A stretch of 64,000 bases of DNA from Schizochytrium sp. TIO01 (taxonomy: Eukaryota > Sar > Bigyra > Thraustochytrida > Thraustochytriidae): positions 4,883,048-4,947,047 of the forward strand of contig SMSO01000031.1 of assembly GCA_004764695.1 (NCBI GenBank), read 5' to 3'. The notes beneath the pieces were generated by a model. That model was not told the origin of the DNA, made no database searches, and worked only from the letters and a program-made list of their open reading frames with translations. The position numbers were made by a program, and so were the translations under genes. Below, piece after piece: positions 41,101-51,166 of this stretch (its first letter is position 1; each line of letters begins with the position of its first letter).

Positions 41101-43170
41101 GCGTGGGAGCAGTTGCTCGGATTGAGCTGACTCTCCCACGCAATCAGGCAATCAAGCAATCAATAGTTCAGGGGGCATCACATTTAATGGTGTTAAGCAA
41201 AGTATTACGGAAATTCAGTACTTTAAAAGTAAATAATTTGCTTATGCTCCTCACGCCACATCGCAGCAGCAGCCTCTTGGTTTCCTGAAAGGTTGTTTGC
41301 TTTCCCAAAAAAGATGAGTCATGAGGCTTTATTTTGTTCAGATAAATATCCATACCTTCGCGCAATAATTAATGCTAATTTATCGTGATAAGTTTGGTTG
41401 ATCTGCTCAAGAGCGACCACCAAAGAACATCAGTTTGGCCGAAGAATCTTGTTTGTTTTTTGTTTGTTTTCCTCGCTGAGTGCTTACCGACGTATGCAAT
41501 TTGCTAGCTTGATACCGAATGCTGCGAATGCTGCGTACGTCAAACTATAGAGGTGGGTACCGAATTGGCAGGAACTATCAATGATTTATTTATTCAACTA
41601 TTTTTTACTCTGTGGCATTCAAAACTTTATAAAAGATCTTATGCAGTTGCACCTGGACACTAGACTAAGCAATCAGAAGTTTGGTTCCAGCTGGAAAAAA
41701 AGGCACACGTTTTTCCGTGCTTCGAAGTTTGTTTTCCATCTATACCTAGGACGCTTCCTGACCGTCTCCGCAGAAATTTATCGATTTCAAAAATTAGAGA
41801 CCGTCGACTGTAACGAGTCAATTTTCTATTGGCAAAGCAAAATTGCCGTTCGCAACAACCTAGCAAACATATAGTTAATCCAAAAGGCATATCGCATGAT
41901 TATAACTTTAAATAATGTCATAGTACCCGAACTAGAACGCACAGTTGCAGGACGGGAAAACTCAATTTCTTTTAGTACCACGCAAGAGATAAGACAGATT
42001 AAGTATACAAGTCAACCAATTTGAGCGCTCAGAATTTTCGCTTGCTGGGAGCGATTGCGAAGTGCTGGATGATTTTTTTCTTTTGATCTTCTAGTGGTCT
42101 TTCTGCTATGACTTTTGGGGTCCACTACGATAAAAAAAGTACACACCCTTGAATCATGCGTGCTTCACTCGGCCAACAGCAAGAGCACGAGCGAAGCAAA
42201 ACGTTGAGTTGCAAGTCGATTTAAAAGAAATTCAATTCGAATTATTTGATGGCTCAACTTATAAACTCAATATTGCTCACTGATGTCTTCACAAACATCA
42301 AGTGTCTGGGCAAACCATACTCGAATTTACTTGCCACGGAGGAAGGTTGGGACTCCCTCGCACGCTCGTGCAATGCCCAGCACACTATAACTCATGCTTC
42401 GTGATGGAACGTCGCTAAATTGGGCGCACGCCAAACCCAATACCCTTGCAATTCCCAAAAGCCAAGCTCAGACCCCAATGCAGAGGTGCACACCACGATC
42501 GCTCCTAGTACGAGAATTTTATAAATTTGTTTGGCCCACAATGCTTTGCTTACATCGTAGCATCCGTACGTAATTCAGCTTTCATGATATAATGCTTCAA
42601 GGGATGCAGTTTTTAAATATATTTATTTATTTATTATCTCATAAGATAATTAATCTATTTTTCAAGTTGAGTTTTCATCTAACGTGAAAAAAACTTGGCA
42701 AAGACAATTAGCCTATACGTGGACAACGAAGCAAGCAGCACCAAAGTGATGGCAGCGCAATGTCAAGAGTAATTATTATAGCTTGAGCTTTTATTTCAGT
42801 CAAGGGTAGGTTTTCACTAAGATAATGGTACTAGTGACAATAATCTTCAAGATTTTTACCTTTTATTAAAAAGCTTAGGATACTGTGGAAGGAGACATTC
42901 TCTCCTACATTCTTTTGTTCTTTGTCCTTCAAATCAGGCAAACATCTTTCCAGACATTAGCAACATACAACAACAAAAACACATACACTATTGGTTGTTT
43001 TCCTTCTCTATGACACTGTAAGGGGGGAAAACAGACTAAACGAAGAACAAAGAATCAAAAATGACAGAAAAAGGCTGACCAAGCGCTAAAACATGTTCTC
43101 TCCACAGATTACACTTTGAACAAGTATCGAAACATTTGACCAAGGTTTTAACCCTGTTTTGCACAAAGGC
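32131..43170. other. 11-kb gene-poor region
   Basis: No protein family is recognisable in any frame over about 11 kb. The longest frames are about 90-130 codons, many start at non-ATG codons, and none shows domain motifs. Contents seen: AT-rich stretches (33650-34080, 35800-35960, 36240-36320), a GAAT microsatellite, a nine-G run near 41046, several TATATA-like sites (34744, 38165, 40801) and many TACCTA/TAGGTA motifs. A TATA-like box at 40801 followed by an ATG at 40887 and a GTAAGA donor-like site at 40910 is a weak promoter/first-exon candidate. I see no tRNA, rRNA or mobile element that I can support. Confidence 0.6.
35607..35652. repeat. (GAAT)11 microsatellite
   Basis: A perfect tetranucleotide run in the gene-poor region. 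Confidence 0.93.
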
Positions 43171-45093
43171 TTATGCAATGACGCAGCAACCACCCGCTTC
43201 GCCAGAGCTACCCTGTGTTGATTTGGCAGCAGTTCGCTCTAAAGCGGGTGACTTGTTCTTAGCAGCATGACCATTCGCAGCCACAGCACGAGTCGAAGCT
43301 AATTGTTTCGCGTCTTTGGATGAGACTGACGTTGATTTCGATCCTTCATTGACTTGCACTTTACTATTCGGAGTGGCTTTATTAGACACTGGGACTCTGT
43401 TCATTATAGCAGCACGTGCCGCGATTTCGGGGGGTAGCATATCTATTGCCAACTTGCTCGTGGAGGACTTGGAGGACTTGGACGAATCTGATGAAGTTGC
43501 GCTGCTTCCAGAGCTCCTCTTCGCAGCTTTGCCTTTGGTCTTGGAAGACTTGCTTTTGGCTGCCTTTGCGAGCTCTCGAGCCGAGGATGTTCGCTCATTG
43601 ACTGAGCTGATAATACGTTCCGTCTCGCCAGTGTCCACTTCGCTTTCGAGCTCTTCTAGCCAATCAACAATATAAATAGGCTGAAGACGGTCGGAAGATT
43701 CATAGCTCATGCATTGCTCGGTCAGACGAAGCAAAGAAGTTGGACACCCTTTGATGGCGTACGTCTCCAGCTGTGAGAAATCAAGTTGAAATGAATCCTC
43801 AGGCTTGCGAACCATGAACCCATGCCGACCCAAAGCTCGACCAGTAGCCACCTCTGCTAACAAACCTCCAAACGCAAAGACATCTACGGAAGCGGTATAT
43901 GGTGTTGAGAACAACAGTTCCGGTGCCATAAATTCCTCAGTGCCGCAAATCGTTTGCCGACGAGTGCGAACGGACATTCGAGGCTTGTGTTGTGCAGCAA
44001 GCTCGCTGCCTTCCTGGATTTCATTTCGATTGTAAGTACCTCGTGCCATACCAAAGTCCGCAAGCTTTGCAACTAGAGCACCTGGCGGGCTTGCTGACAT
44101 ATGCCGAACGGCCATGTTAAGTAAAACATTTTCAGGTTTGACATCGCGATGCATAATGCCGCGCTCATGCAGAAACTTCACAGCACTTGCAATGTGGACG
44201 CACACGCGCAAGCGATGAGCCCAAGAAAACATTGAGGCGGATGCTTTGTCAGCTTTAATGGCCTCAGTCAGTGATCCGCCAGCCATAAACTCCGTAACAG
44301 CAAGAATGCGTGTACCCTCCTCATTGCGCTCGATGGTTGCACCTATAAGTTTGATAATGTTATCATGTTTTAGACTGTGAAGCAGAGTGATTTCTGTAAT
44401 TGCGTAAACCTCATCGTCGATTTTTACCTCCTTTACACAAACCGTCTGATCACGAAAAGTGCCACGGCGAACAACGCTAAAGTTGCCGGAATTCGACATG
44501 AGCCTGCCAATCTGGACTTCTTCCATAGGAAAATGCCAATCCACTTCGGTCAATTTTGCAATACTACGTGGTAGACGAGAAGCAATTTTATCTTCCTCAC
44601 GACGTACACTGAGCCGCTGCATGCTAAGGGCAGATGCCTCGTCCTCATCATCAGTCCCCTCAAAAGAGCTCTGTAGAAAAAATTCATCCTCGTCATCGTC
44701 GTCAGAGTCTCGAATTTGTGGGGCTAAATGAACGGGGGAAGCTGGGGCAGTACTTGTCGGAGTTGGGGTAGGCGTTCCCGTTGTATACATAGGAGATTTG
44801 AATTCTTCATTATCTGTAAGCGGCCTTCGTACACTGTATCGCTCACGCAATGGTTGACCAAGCATTCGAGCAAGAAACTGCGAGATGTATTCGAGGTCAT
44901 CTTGCTCCCTACGCAAAACCACGTCCTCCTCTTCTTCTCCGAGAAGGCGATCGTTTTCAGGAACAGAGCTACGTTCATGGCGTGGGCTTATTGGGACGTG
45001 AAGGTCAGAAGAGCGTGAGCTCAGAGTGCCACCCGAGACTTCAACATCATTCGGGCTCAAGTTTCTACTGCTTGCGCCTCGCCTTTGAGACAT
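43171..45093 (-). CDS. TKL-like protein kinase with C-terminal CaaX box
   Basis: 640 residues. The N-terminal ~190 are Ser/acidic and low complexity. The kinase domain is at ~194-470: VCVKEV (ATP Lys), ITEITLLHSLKHDNIIKLIGA (helix C Glu), HRDVKPENVLL, KLADFGMA, TICGTEEFMAPELL and SVDVFAFGGLLAEV. The motifs read as TKL/Raf-MLK-like. All catalytic residues are present, but the glycine loop is degenerate (SNSGNFSVV). The C-terminal ~160 residues are Lys/Ser/Ala-rich and end GGCCVIA: CVIA is a CaaX prenylation box, with an adjacent Cys that could be palmitoylated. Prediction: a membrane-anchored Ser/Thr kinase. No receptor or other domain is seen. The ATG at 45093 is the natural start. Confidence 0.93.
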   Translation of the reverse strand: MSQRRGASSRNLSPNDVEVSGGTLSSRSSDLHVPISPRHERSSVPENDRLLGEEEEDVVLRREQDDLEYISQFLARMLGQPLRERYSVRRPLTDNEEFKSPMYTTGTPTPTPTSTAPASPVHLAPQIRDSDDDDEDEFFLQSSFEGTDDEDEASALSMQRLSVRREEDKIASRLPRSIAKLTEVDWHFPMEEVQIGRLMSNSGNFSVVRRGTFRDQTVCVKEVKIDDEVYAITEITLLHSLKHDNIIKLIGATIERNEEGTRILAVTEFMAGGSLTEAIKADKASASMFSWAHRLRVCVHIASAVKFLHERGIMHRDVKPENVLLNMAVRHMSASPPGALVAKLADFGMARGTYNRNEIQEGSELAAQHKPRMSVRTRRQTICGTEEFMAPELLFSTPYTASVDVFAFGGLLAEVATGRALGRHGFMVRKPEDSFQLDFSQLETYAIKGCPTSLLRLTEQCMSYESSDRLQPIYIVDWLEELESEVDTGETERIISSVNERTSSARELAKAAKSKSSKTKGKAAKRSSGSSATSSDSSKSSKSSTSKLAIDMLPPEIAARAAIMNRVPVSNKATPNSKVQVNEGSKSTSVSSKDAKQLASTRAVAANGHAAKNKSPALERTAAKSTQGSSGEAGGCCVIA

Positions 45094-46927
45094 TCTCGTG
45101 GTTGTGGTTTTGCAACGACGAGACGCGATTTCCTGGTTTATAACGCAAAAGCTTCCTGTCCTGGGATTTGCACTCGGCTTGATTTGTTGTTGGCAAAAAT
45201 CCTACTAAAGAAAGAAAAACAAATGAGGGTCTACTGGCACCAGATAATGTGTGGACTCTTCACCAAATGAGCCGCAGTTAGCGCGTCCCCTTGTACGAAT
45301 ATACAGTGCTAATAGGGTTGATTCCTGGTTTAACAACCGAATCTCCTTTTATGAATTTGTATTTGAGAGCCTCGAGCGCTATACTCGCACCTAAATAGTA
45401 GATGTACTAGGATTGCCGTATAATTTGGAAATATAGATTCGCAATTGTGACCTACTCAAATGTGCGAGCGGGCCCCAAAGTAAATTCAAGACTTGTTGAA
45501 GAAGATTGGAGGTTCCCGTTGTCAAAAGTCTAAGCTCTCTAAATCCGTTCAAGTCTGCGTAGCAACTCTCGTTGACCTGAAATGACAGTCCCTAAGTGTG
45601 CGTTGTGTGTGTGCGTTCAATACGTCTCGAGCGGGGGTACGACAGGATCTTCACGTAATGAACAAGGATAGATATTTATTGTGGGTCAAACAGGGCTGTT
45701 CCTAGAATTGCAAATATGAGTAAATCCCGTTGTGCACGCACACTGGAATCTTTCCTCGATTAGCGGTGCACAACGATGACGAGGATGGCTTTCGTTCGAT
45801 GTAAGCTCAGCTCCTTTAATTGATTGATTGTGTCTGTGTTTCTTTCCCTCTAAATATAAACCCAAGTAGGTACCTACCTACCTGCTAGGTATTCCCCTTT
45901 GTATTTCGCTGTGGTTCTGTTAGTTAGTTGGCTGCCCGAAACCCGGGTGCACACCCTTGCACTTTTTCTCTCTTCCGGGTAGTATCAAACTCTAAACTAA
46001 TTGCGCAGAAGCCGAGAGTTGCTTGGCAGGCAGCGGTGCAGCGACAAGCACCAGCCCAGGCAATAATGTCGCAGTGTTCTTTAGAGCACTGCTCTCAGTT
46101 GCCTGGACCCTGATTAAATTCGGAAGGGTCCCTTCAAGTAGAGTTACTAACTTGAGCCTAATGAATGAGCTACCGAGAGTACAGCTTAACCAACAAGAAG
46201 CCACTCAATCCCTCGCTCACTCGCTCGCCTGCGGCTACCAGCGTCCAAGATTACACAACGCCTGAATACTGCAACCAAGGCGTCGATGGTGAACTCCACC
46301 ACCACCACCAACAACAACAACAAACAACAGCGAAGACCACTACGGCGATGTAGCTCGAAGTCTCCAACGTCGAGACGGTCTATAAGTGTATAGAAAGCCA
46401 CAACAGCGGCGACCTCGTCAACAGACCAGTTGGCTCGAGAATAGGGTTAAGGCCGTGGGGTCTTGCCGGAGTAGCAAAGGTTGGGGAGTGTTGGGTTGAA
46501 GCAAGTTGAGAAGGCTGTGGCTACGAAGTGACCTGCACAATATGAAGAACAAGAAAACCAAAAAAAACAGGAAGCGAAACGAGAGCAAGCCAGCGAGCGA
46601 GAGATTGCGAAGGAGTGAAAAGTAGAAAGCTCGAGCTCGAGCTCAGACACCGACAGTTTGCGACCTGCAGGAAATAAGGCTGGTCCTGGCGGGCGGGAGG
46701 ATTGAAAGCTCAGGGATGGGTGCCAAAGGGTGAGAGGAGAGGGAGGGAGAGGGAGGGGTTCCTGGTTCGGGATGAAAAGAAAATAGTCTCGATGTGAAAA
46801 GGCCCCAAAGGGAGGAAAGTGGCAGGGACCTGCAGAAGCAGCAAAGGGGACCTAAAATAGAGCAGCTCGTGAGCAGAGAGCAACAAGGAACCTATGTTGA
46901 GTTGGGATGTCGTAGACCTGGGTGGCT

Positions 46928-46987
46928 TTCTTGCTTCCTTCCTTCCTTCCTTGCTTGCTTGCTTTCTTTCTTTCTTTCTTTCTTTCT
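46928..46987. repeat. CTTC/CTTG/CTTT tetranucleotide tract
   Basis: Compound pyrimidine-rich microsatellite: CTTC, then CTTG, then CTTT units. Confidence 0.88.
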
Positions 46988-47277
46988 GTTCTGGTTTTCA
47001 AAGATGGCCGAAGTTTGAGAATTCAAACGGGACCTCTACCGCCAAGCGAAGAGAGGAAACCAGCACCAGTCCAGCAAGACGAAAGTTTGTCAGGGAAGCG
47101 GGTACGAGCAGGCGGTGCGGCAAGCCTCCCCTCGCTCCTGGCCGGCTTGCTGAAGCAGCAATCAAGTTCACGCCGCCACGTTGCGTTCGATTTTGAATTG
47201 TCAATATCCCTCAATGCTTTGACTTCCTTCAAAACCCCATAATAATGTTACTATCGAATGAATGTCCAAAAACAGAA

Positions 47278-47308
47278 CGAGAAAGAGAAAGAGAAAGAAA
47301 GAGAGAAA
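47278..47308. repeat. GAGAAA-type purine repeat
   Basis: A short polypurine repeat of GAGAAA/GAAA units. Confidence 0.75.
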
Positions 47309-48443
47309 ACTTTCCATAGAATAAGAAGAGTATCAACAAGAACCTAAATTACAAAGAACCAGCTTGAGCACTCACTCTCATTTACTTCCACCCTACCCCC
47401 CTATATGCCGCCCCCGATACCTTATCACGGGGTTAGTTTCGCACATATAGGGCTATTATAGGTGTTTAACAATAATACATGTTCCTTAATAAACGCGATT
47501 TACACAGCAGCCTCATAATGTTGATTTGGATAGATTAAGGTACAGGCGATAGTTCTTGTATAAAAGGCCTATGTGGTTAGGCCGGTTTTTAGACCAGATA
47601 GACAAATAGGCTGCTTATCAGTGATCCTCTCTCTGTCTCTCTTTCGCATGGATTCTTTGTCCTCACTTCGTTCAATTCCGAATCAAGCCTCGAAGGTATC
47701 TTGTTTGGGTAAGTGCTAGGCGAGGGCGGAGCAGGGCCGCAAGAGGGTGGAAGGGGGCCATCCGCGTGCAAGGGAGAGGGGGCCGGTGACCGGTTCCCGT
47801 GACTGCGTCGCAGGTTCTGGGATTCATCTGTCGATCTCCAGATATCTGATTATCTTTATTTTTGTGAATAGTTGGGTATTTCTCCTTTTCCTCTGACTGC
47901 TCTAGGCCTCCTTATTATTTTCCTAATATCTCGGAATTGACTCTTGAAGATGGAAACGCAGTGCGACAAGATTGAAGTGCACGGTGAGAATCATGGCGGC
48001 TGAGATGACAGTGATCGCGGCGAAGGTGGTAGCTATTGCAGGAGTTGGACGGCCAATATACAGGAGACTGCGGAGGTCTCGGCCTTGAGCCGGTGCTGCG
48101 AGCTGTCAAACCTTATATTATTTTTACGGTCAGTGCGACCTTAGTGGTAGTAGTTTATTTGGAGAACTAAGGGTGAGGTGAAGGCAAGCATGAGCGAATA
48201 TAAGGTGATGATGTCCGATCGACTAACAGGAAGACCGGAGCTTTTCCGTTCTGATCCAATTTATTCATTGATGTGTGGACTTACTACTACTACCTATTAC
48301 CTGTCGTGATTAATACATGAATACTGTGGACAATTGACATGTTAATCTATGGGATGGGGGATGGAATCTTACCTATACCTTTGTGGGATTTGGCAAATTC
48401 CAAGCGCAGCAAACCTAAAATATCTTCGATCAATAACAACACA

Positions 48444-49451
48444 ATGGGTGGCAAGAACAGCGCCAAGGATGGCAAGCGCTTCAATGTAGCAGTGCTCGGA
48501 GCTGCTGGCGGTATTGGTCAGCCTCTTTCCCTGCTCTTGGCTACCTCGCCTTTCGTGCAGCGTCTCCACGTCTACGATGTGGTCCCTGTCGTGAACGGAG
48601 TTGGCGTTGATCTTTCGCACATTAACACCCCCGTGGAATGCAAGGGTTTTGCTGGTGATCTCAAAGATGCTGAGGCTTCTGCCAAAACCCTCCGCGAGGC
48701 CCTTGATGGCACTGATGTCGTTGTGATCCCCGCTGGTGTTCCCCGCAAGCCTGGCATGACCCGTGCTGATCTCTTCAACGTCAACGCTGGCATTGTTGCC
48801 AACCTCATTGAGGGTGTCGCCGATGCCTGCCCCAAGGCCATGATTTGCATCATCTCCAACCCTGTGAACTCCACCGTTCCCATCGCCGCCGAAGTTCTCA
48901 AGAAGAAGGGCTGCTACGACCCCAAGCGTCTTTTCGGAGTCTCTACCCTTGACGTGGTGCGTGCTCGTAAATTCATTGCTGAGAAGGCCAAGCTCAGCCC
49001 CGAGACTGTGGACATCACCGTCATTGGAGGTCACAGTGGTGTAACCATTCTTCCGCTCCTTTCGCAGGTTACGCCCAAGGTCGAGCTTAGCCAGGACGAG
49101 ATCGAGGCCCTCACCCAGCGCATTCAAAACGCTGGCACGGAGGTTGTCGAAGCCAAGGCTGGTGGCGGATCTGCGACTCTCTCCATGGCGTACGCTGGAT
49201 ACTGCTTCGCGGCCTCCGTGATGGCTGGACTCCGTGGCGAGCCCGATGTCGTGGAGTGTGCGTATGTTCCCAGTGAGCTCACCAACCTCTCTTTCTTCGC
49301 CAGTAAGGTTCAGCTTGGACCCAACGGTGCTGAAAAGATTATCCCCTTTTCAGGACTTAGCGATTACGAGCAAAAGAAGCTCGAGGAGGAGGTCAAGACT
49401 GAGCTCGAGCAGAGCATCAAGCAGGGTGTAGACTTTGTTGCTAACCTCTAA
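48444..49451 (+). CDS. MDH: NAD-dependent malate dehydrogenase
   Basis: 335 residues from the ATG at 48444 (ACAATGGGT). An earlier in-frame ATG at 48339 would add 35 family-atypical residues. Hallmarks: Rossmann motif [16 protein letters not shown] (~13-28), [17 protein letters not shown] with the substrate-loop Arg, [23 protein letters not shown] with catalytic Asp/Arg, and [15 protein letters not shown] with the catalytic His near 195. It belongs to the mitochondrial/glyoxysomal-type MDH group and interconverts malate and oxaloacetate. No obvious mitochondrial presequence with the chosen start and no SKL-type end (it ends VANL), so it may be cytosolic. The N-terminal GGK after Met could allow N-myristoylation, but this is weak. 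Codon use is strongly biased, implying high expression. Confidence 0.97.
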   Translation: MGGKNSAKDGKRFNVAVLGAAGGIGQPLSLLLATSPFVQRLHVYDVVPVVNGVGVDLSHINTPVECKGFAGDLKDAEASAKTLREALDGTDVVVIPAGVPRKPGMTRADLFNVNAGIVANLIEGVADACPKAMICIISNPVNSTVPIAAEVLKKKGCYDPKRLFGVSTLDVVRARKFIAEKAKLSPETVDITVIGGHSGVTILPLLSQVTPKVELSQDEIEALTQRIQNAGTEVVEAKAGGGSATLSMAYAGYCFAASVMAGLRGEPDVVECAYVPSELTNLSFFASKVQLGPNGAEKIIPFSGLSDYEQKKLEEEVKTELEQSIKQGVDFVANL

Positions 49452-50424
49452 GTAGAGGATTTGATTTGCTCTACCATCCATGAGGCACCCCCCTCTCCTA
49501 AACACGTCCTTTCGAGCTCCCTCTGCATGACATCCCATCTTTTTGCCATGCCGGCCTCCTGTTGCATCTACTCCTTTTACTTTCTTTAAGCAATCTTTTT
49601 TTTATCAGTCATCATGTCTGGTGCCTTGCTTGCTTGGCTGTAGCAACGACTCGGCCAGAGTTTTCTTGATTATGCAATCAGCTGTTTACACGTTGAAGAC
49701 CTTGCAAAAGGGTTCCTTTGTTTAGAACAAAACTCAACCCCGCCACTGAAGATAGGGACATGTTTTGGCGAATGAAGCTGAAATGCTGAGTAACTCGCGC
49801 AATGCTCTATATTATGTACCAACTTCGGCGAACTGTTACAGAATACCGATGGGCTCTACAATATTAATATAGCTCATTCTATGGATTTCGAGTGATTGTG
49901 ATGTCACCTTCGTATTTGTTGGTTAGCCAAAGTCATATATTTCATATGGATAAAACTCAGGGATCAATTACTCATTTTCAAGATAATATATAGTCGTTGT
50001 CGTAAAGATGAATGACATTTCGTAAGCCAAACGTGGCATCAAAAATTGTTGTGGAAAAGAAAATTAAGTTGAGGGAGTAAAAGGCACCCAGCTACGTGCC
50101 TATGAGCTGCAAATGAATCGCCCTCCAGGAAAAAGCATACAAGGAAAAAGGAAAACTATTAGGGACGAGGAGAAGAAAAAGTTGATAACATCATATCTTA
50201 CGAAATACACGTGTCCGTGCATGGCCGCAAGGGTATAGTAGTAGCTGGTGGTGTTGAATTAGCAAATGAAAGTGAATGGCTGTTGTGCCACGTATAAAGC
50301 GATTTGTGTTTTTTTGCATAACATAGATGGAGAAGGATGGTGTAATTAGATTCTCAAGGTAAAGCTTGGTGAATGAAGATAAGAGTAATGGCTGAACGAA
50401 CAGAACAAAACCAACCACTGTTAA
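49452..50424. other. Convergent 3' intergenic region
   Basis: 973 bases between MDH (+) and CFAP20 (-) 3' ends. AT-rich with no gene or notable repeat. Confidence 0.55.
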
Positions 50425-51114
50425 TTACTCCGCAGGCTCTTCAGGAGCTGCTGCTTCTGAGTCCGGAGCTGGCTCTGCCTTGCCCGGTGCGGGGGAAGCA
50501 GCAGCCTGAGCAGCCTGAGCAGCTTGGGCAGCAGCCTGCTTGGAATCCTTCTGAACAGGCATGAAGAGCTTAAACTCAGGCGGGAGCTCATCCTCTGAGT
50601 AGAGGCGATCAGAAAAGTAAATACGACGAATACGACAGTTCGCATGAATCTGCACGCGGAGGGTCTCAATGTAGTTGGTGCCATATGCACGGCGGCAAAA
50701 GTCGCTTAAGTTGAATTGGATCTGGTTCCAGCCCTCATCAAGGCGCATAGGCATTGTACAAATGAAAGGCTTCACTCTTGTGCTCGATTGGTAGTTACTG
50801 GCGCGGAAGCGACGGCGTACATTCTTGTCATCGAGAATCTGAACCTCGAAAGTAAAGTACTTTTTCAAGTTCTTGATAATCATGACTAGAAAAGGAAGCT
50901 TAATGCCTAGTGTCTTCTTTGCCTCTGCCGGACAAGTGATATAATTCGTGCTCACATTAGTACCGATAATCTCCAAAACACTCGACTGAATGTCCATATC
51001 AGTGATACGCTTAATGTGACCATTGCGAACTTGCTTATCCCAGATCTGGAGCGGCTTGCTACCAATGCTGTACAAGATGGACAGGAATCCTGACTGATAG
51101 GTGTTTCTGAACAT
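50425..51114 (-). CDS. CFAP20: Cilia- and flagella-associated protein 20 (CFAP20/BUG22)
   Basis: 229 residues. Residues 1-~187 match this extremely conserved family: [87 protein letters not shown] and [20 protein letters not shown]. Known role: a microtubule inner protein at the axonemal doublet inner junction, also linked to centrioles and microtubule modification. A ~40-residue Ala/Gln/Glu/Pro-rich tail (from about [13 protein letters not shown]) extends past the usual end (animal proteins ~193). The start ATG is preceded by an AGCAGA repeat in the presumed 5' UTR (51121-51165), which is open in the ATG frame but contains no Met. Its presence implies the organism makes flagella. Confidence 0.98.
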   Translation of the reverse strand: MFRNTYQSGFLSILYSIGSKPLQIWDKQVRNGHIKRITDMDIQSSVLEIIGTNVSTNYITCPAEAKKTLGIKLPFLVMIIKNLKKYFTFEVQILDDKNVRRRFRASNYQSSTRVKPFICTMPMRLDEGWNQIQFNLSDFCRRAYGTNYIETLRVQIHANCRIRRIYFSDRLYSEDELPPEFKLFMPVQKDSKQAAAQAAQAAQAAASPAPGKAEPAPDSEAAAPEEPAE

Positions 51115-51120
51115 CTTGTT

Positions 51121-51166
51121 GCGCTTGTTGATACTGCTTCTGCTGCTTCTGCTGCTTCTGCTGCTT
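51121..51166. repeat. (AGCAGA)n hexamer repeat in the CFAP20 5' leader
   Basis: Sense-strand units AGCAGA/AGCAGC directly upstream of the CFAP20 start. In the ATG frame they would encode Ser/Ser/Arg, but a stop lies further upstream and there is no start codon, so this is taken as 5' UTR. Confidence 0.7.

Larger units (their letters stand above)
45094..48443. other. 3.3-kb intergenic region, repeat-bearing
   Basis: Divergent spacer between the kinase (-) and malate dehydrogenase (+). It contains an AGGTACCTACC-type cluster (45868-45893), a CTTC/CTTG/CTTT tract and a GAGAAA tract. A 105-codon frame across 46922-47242 derives its Leu/Phe/Ser-rich start from the microsatellite and is not a gene. 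A TATAAAAGG site lies at about 47559, with no start codon in a sensible position nearby. The frame upstream of the MDH start (48339-48443) is open but unlike the family. Confidence 0.5.

Noticed and set aside
46922-47242. About 106-codon frame with a Leu/Phe/Ser-rich start
   Set aside because: The start is the translation of a CTTC/CTTT microsatellite; the remainder matches nothing.
48369-49127. Minus-strand open frame of about 250 codons over malate dehydrogenase
   Set aside because: Antisense shadow of a strongly conserved, codon-biased gene; no family resemblance.
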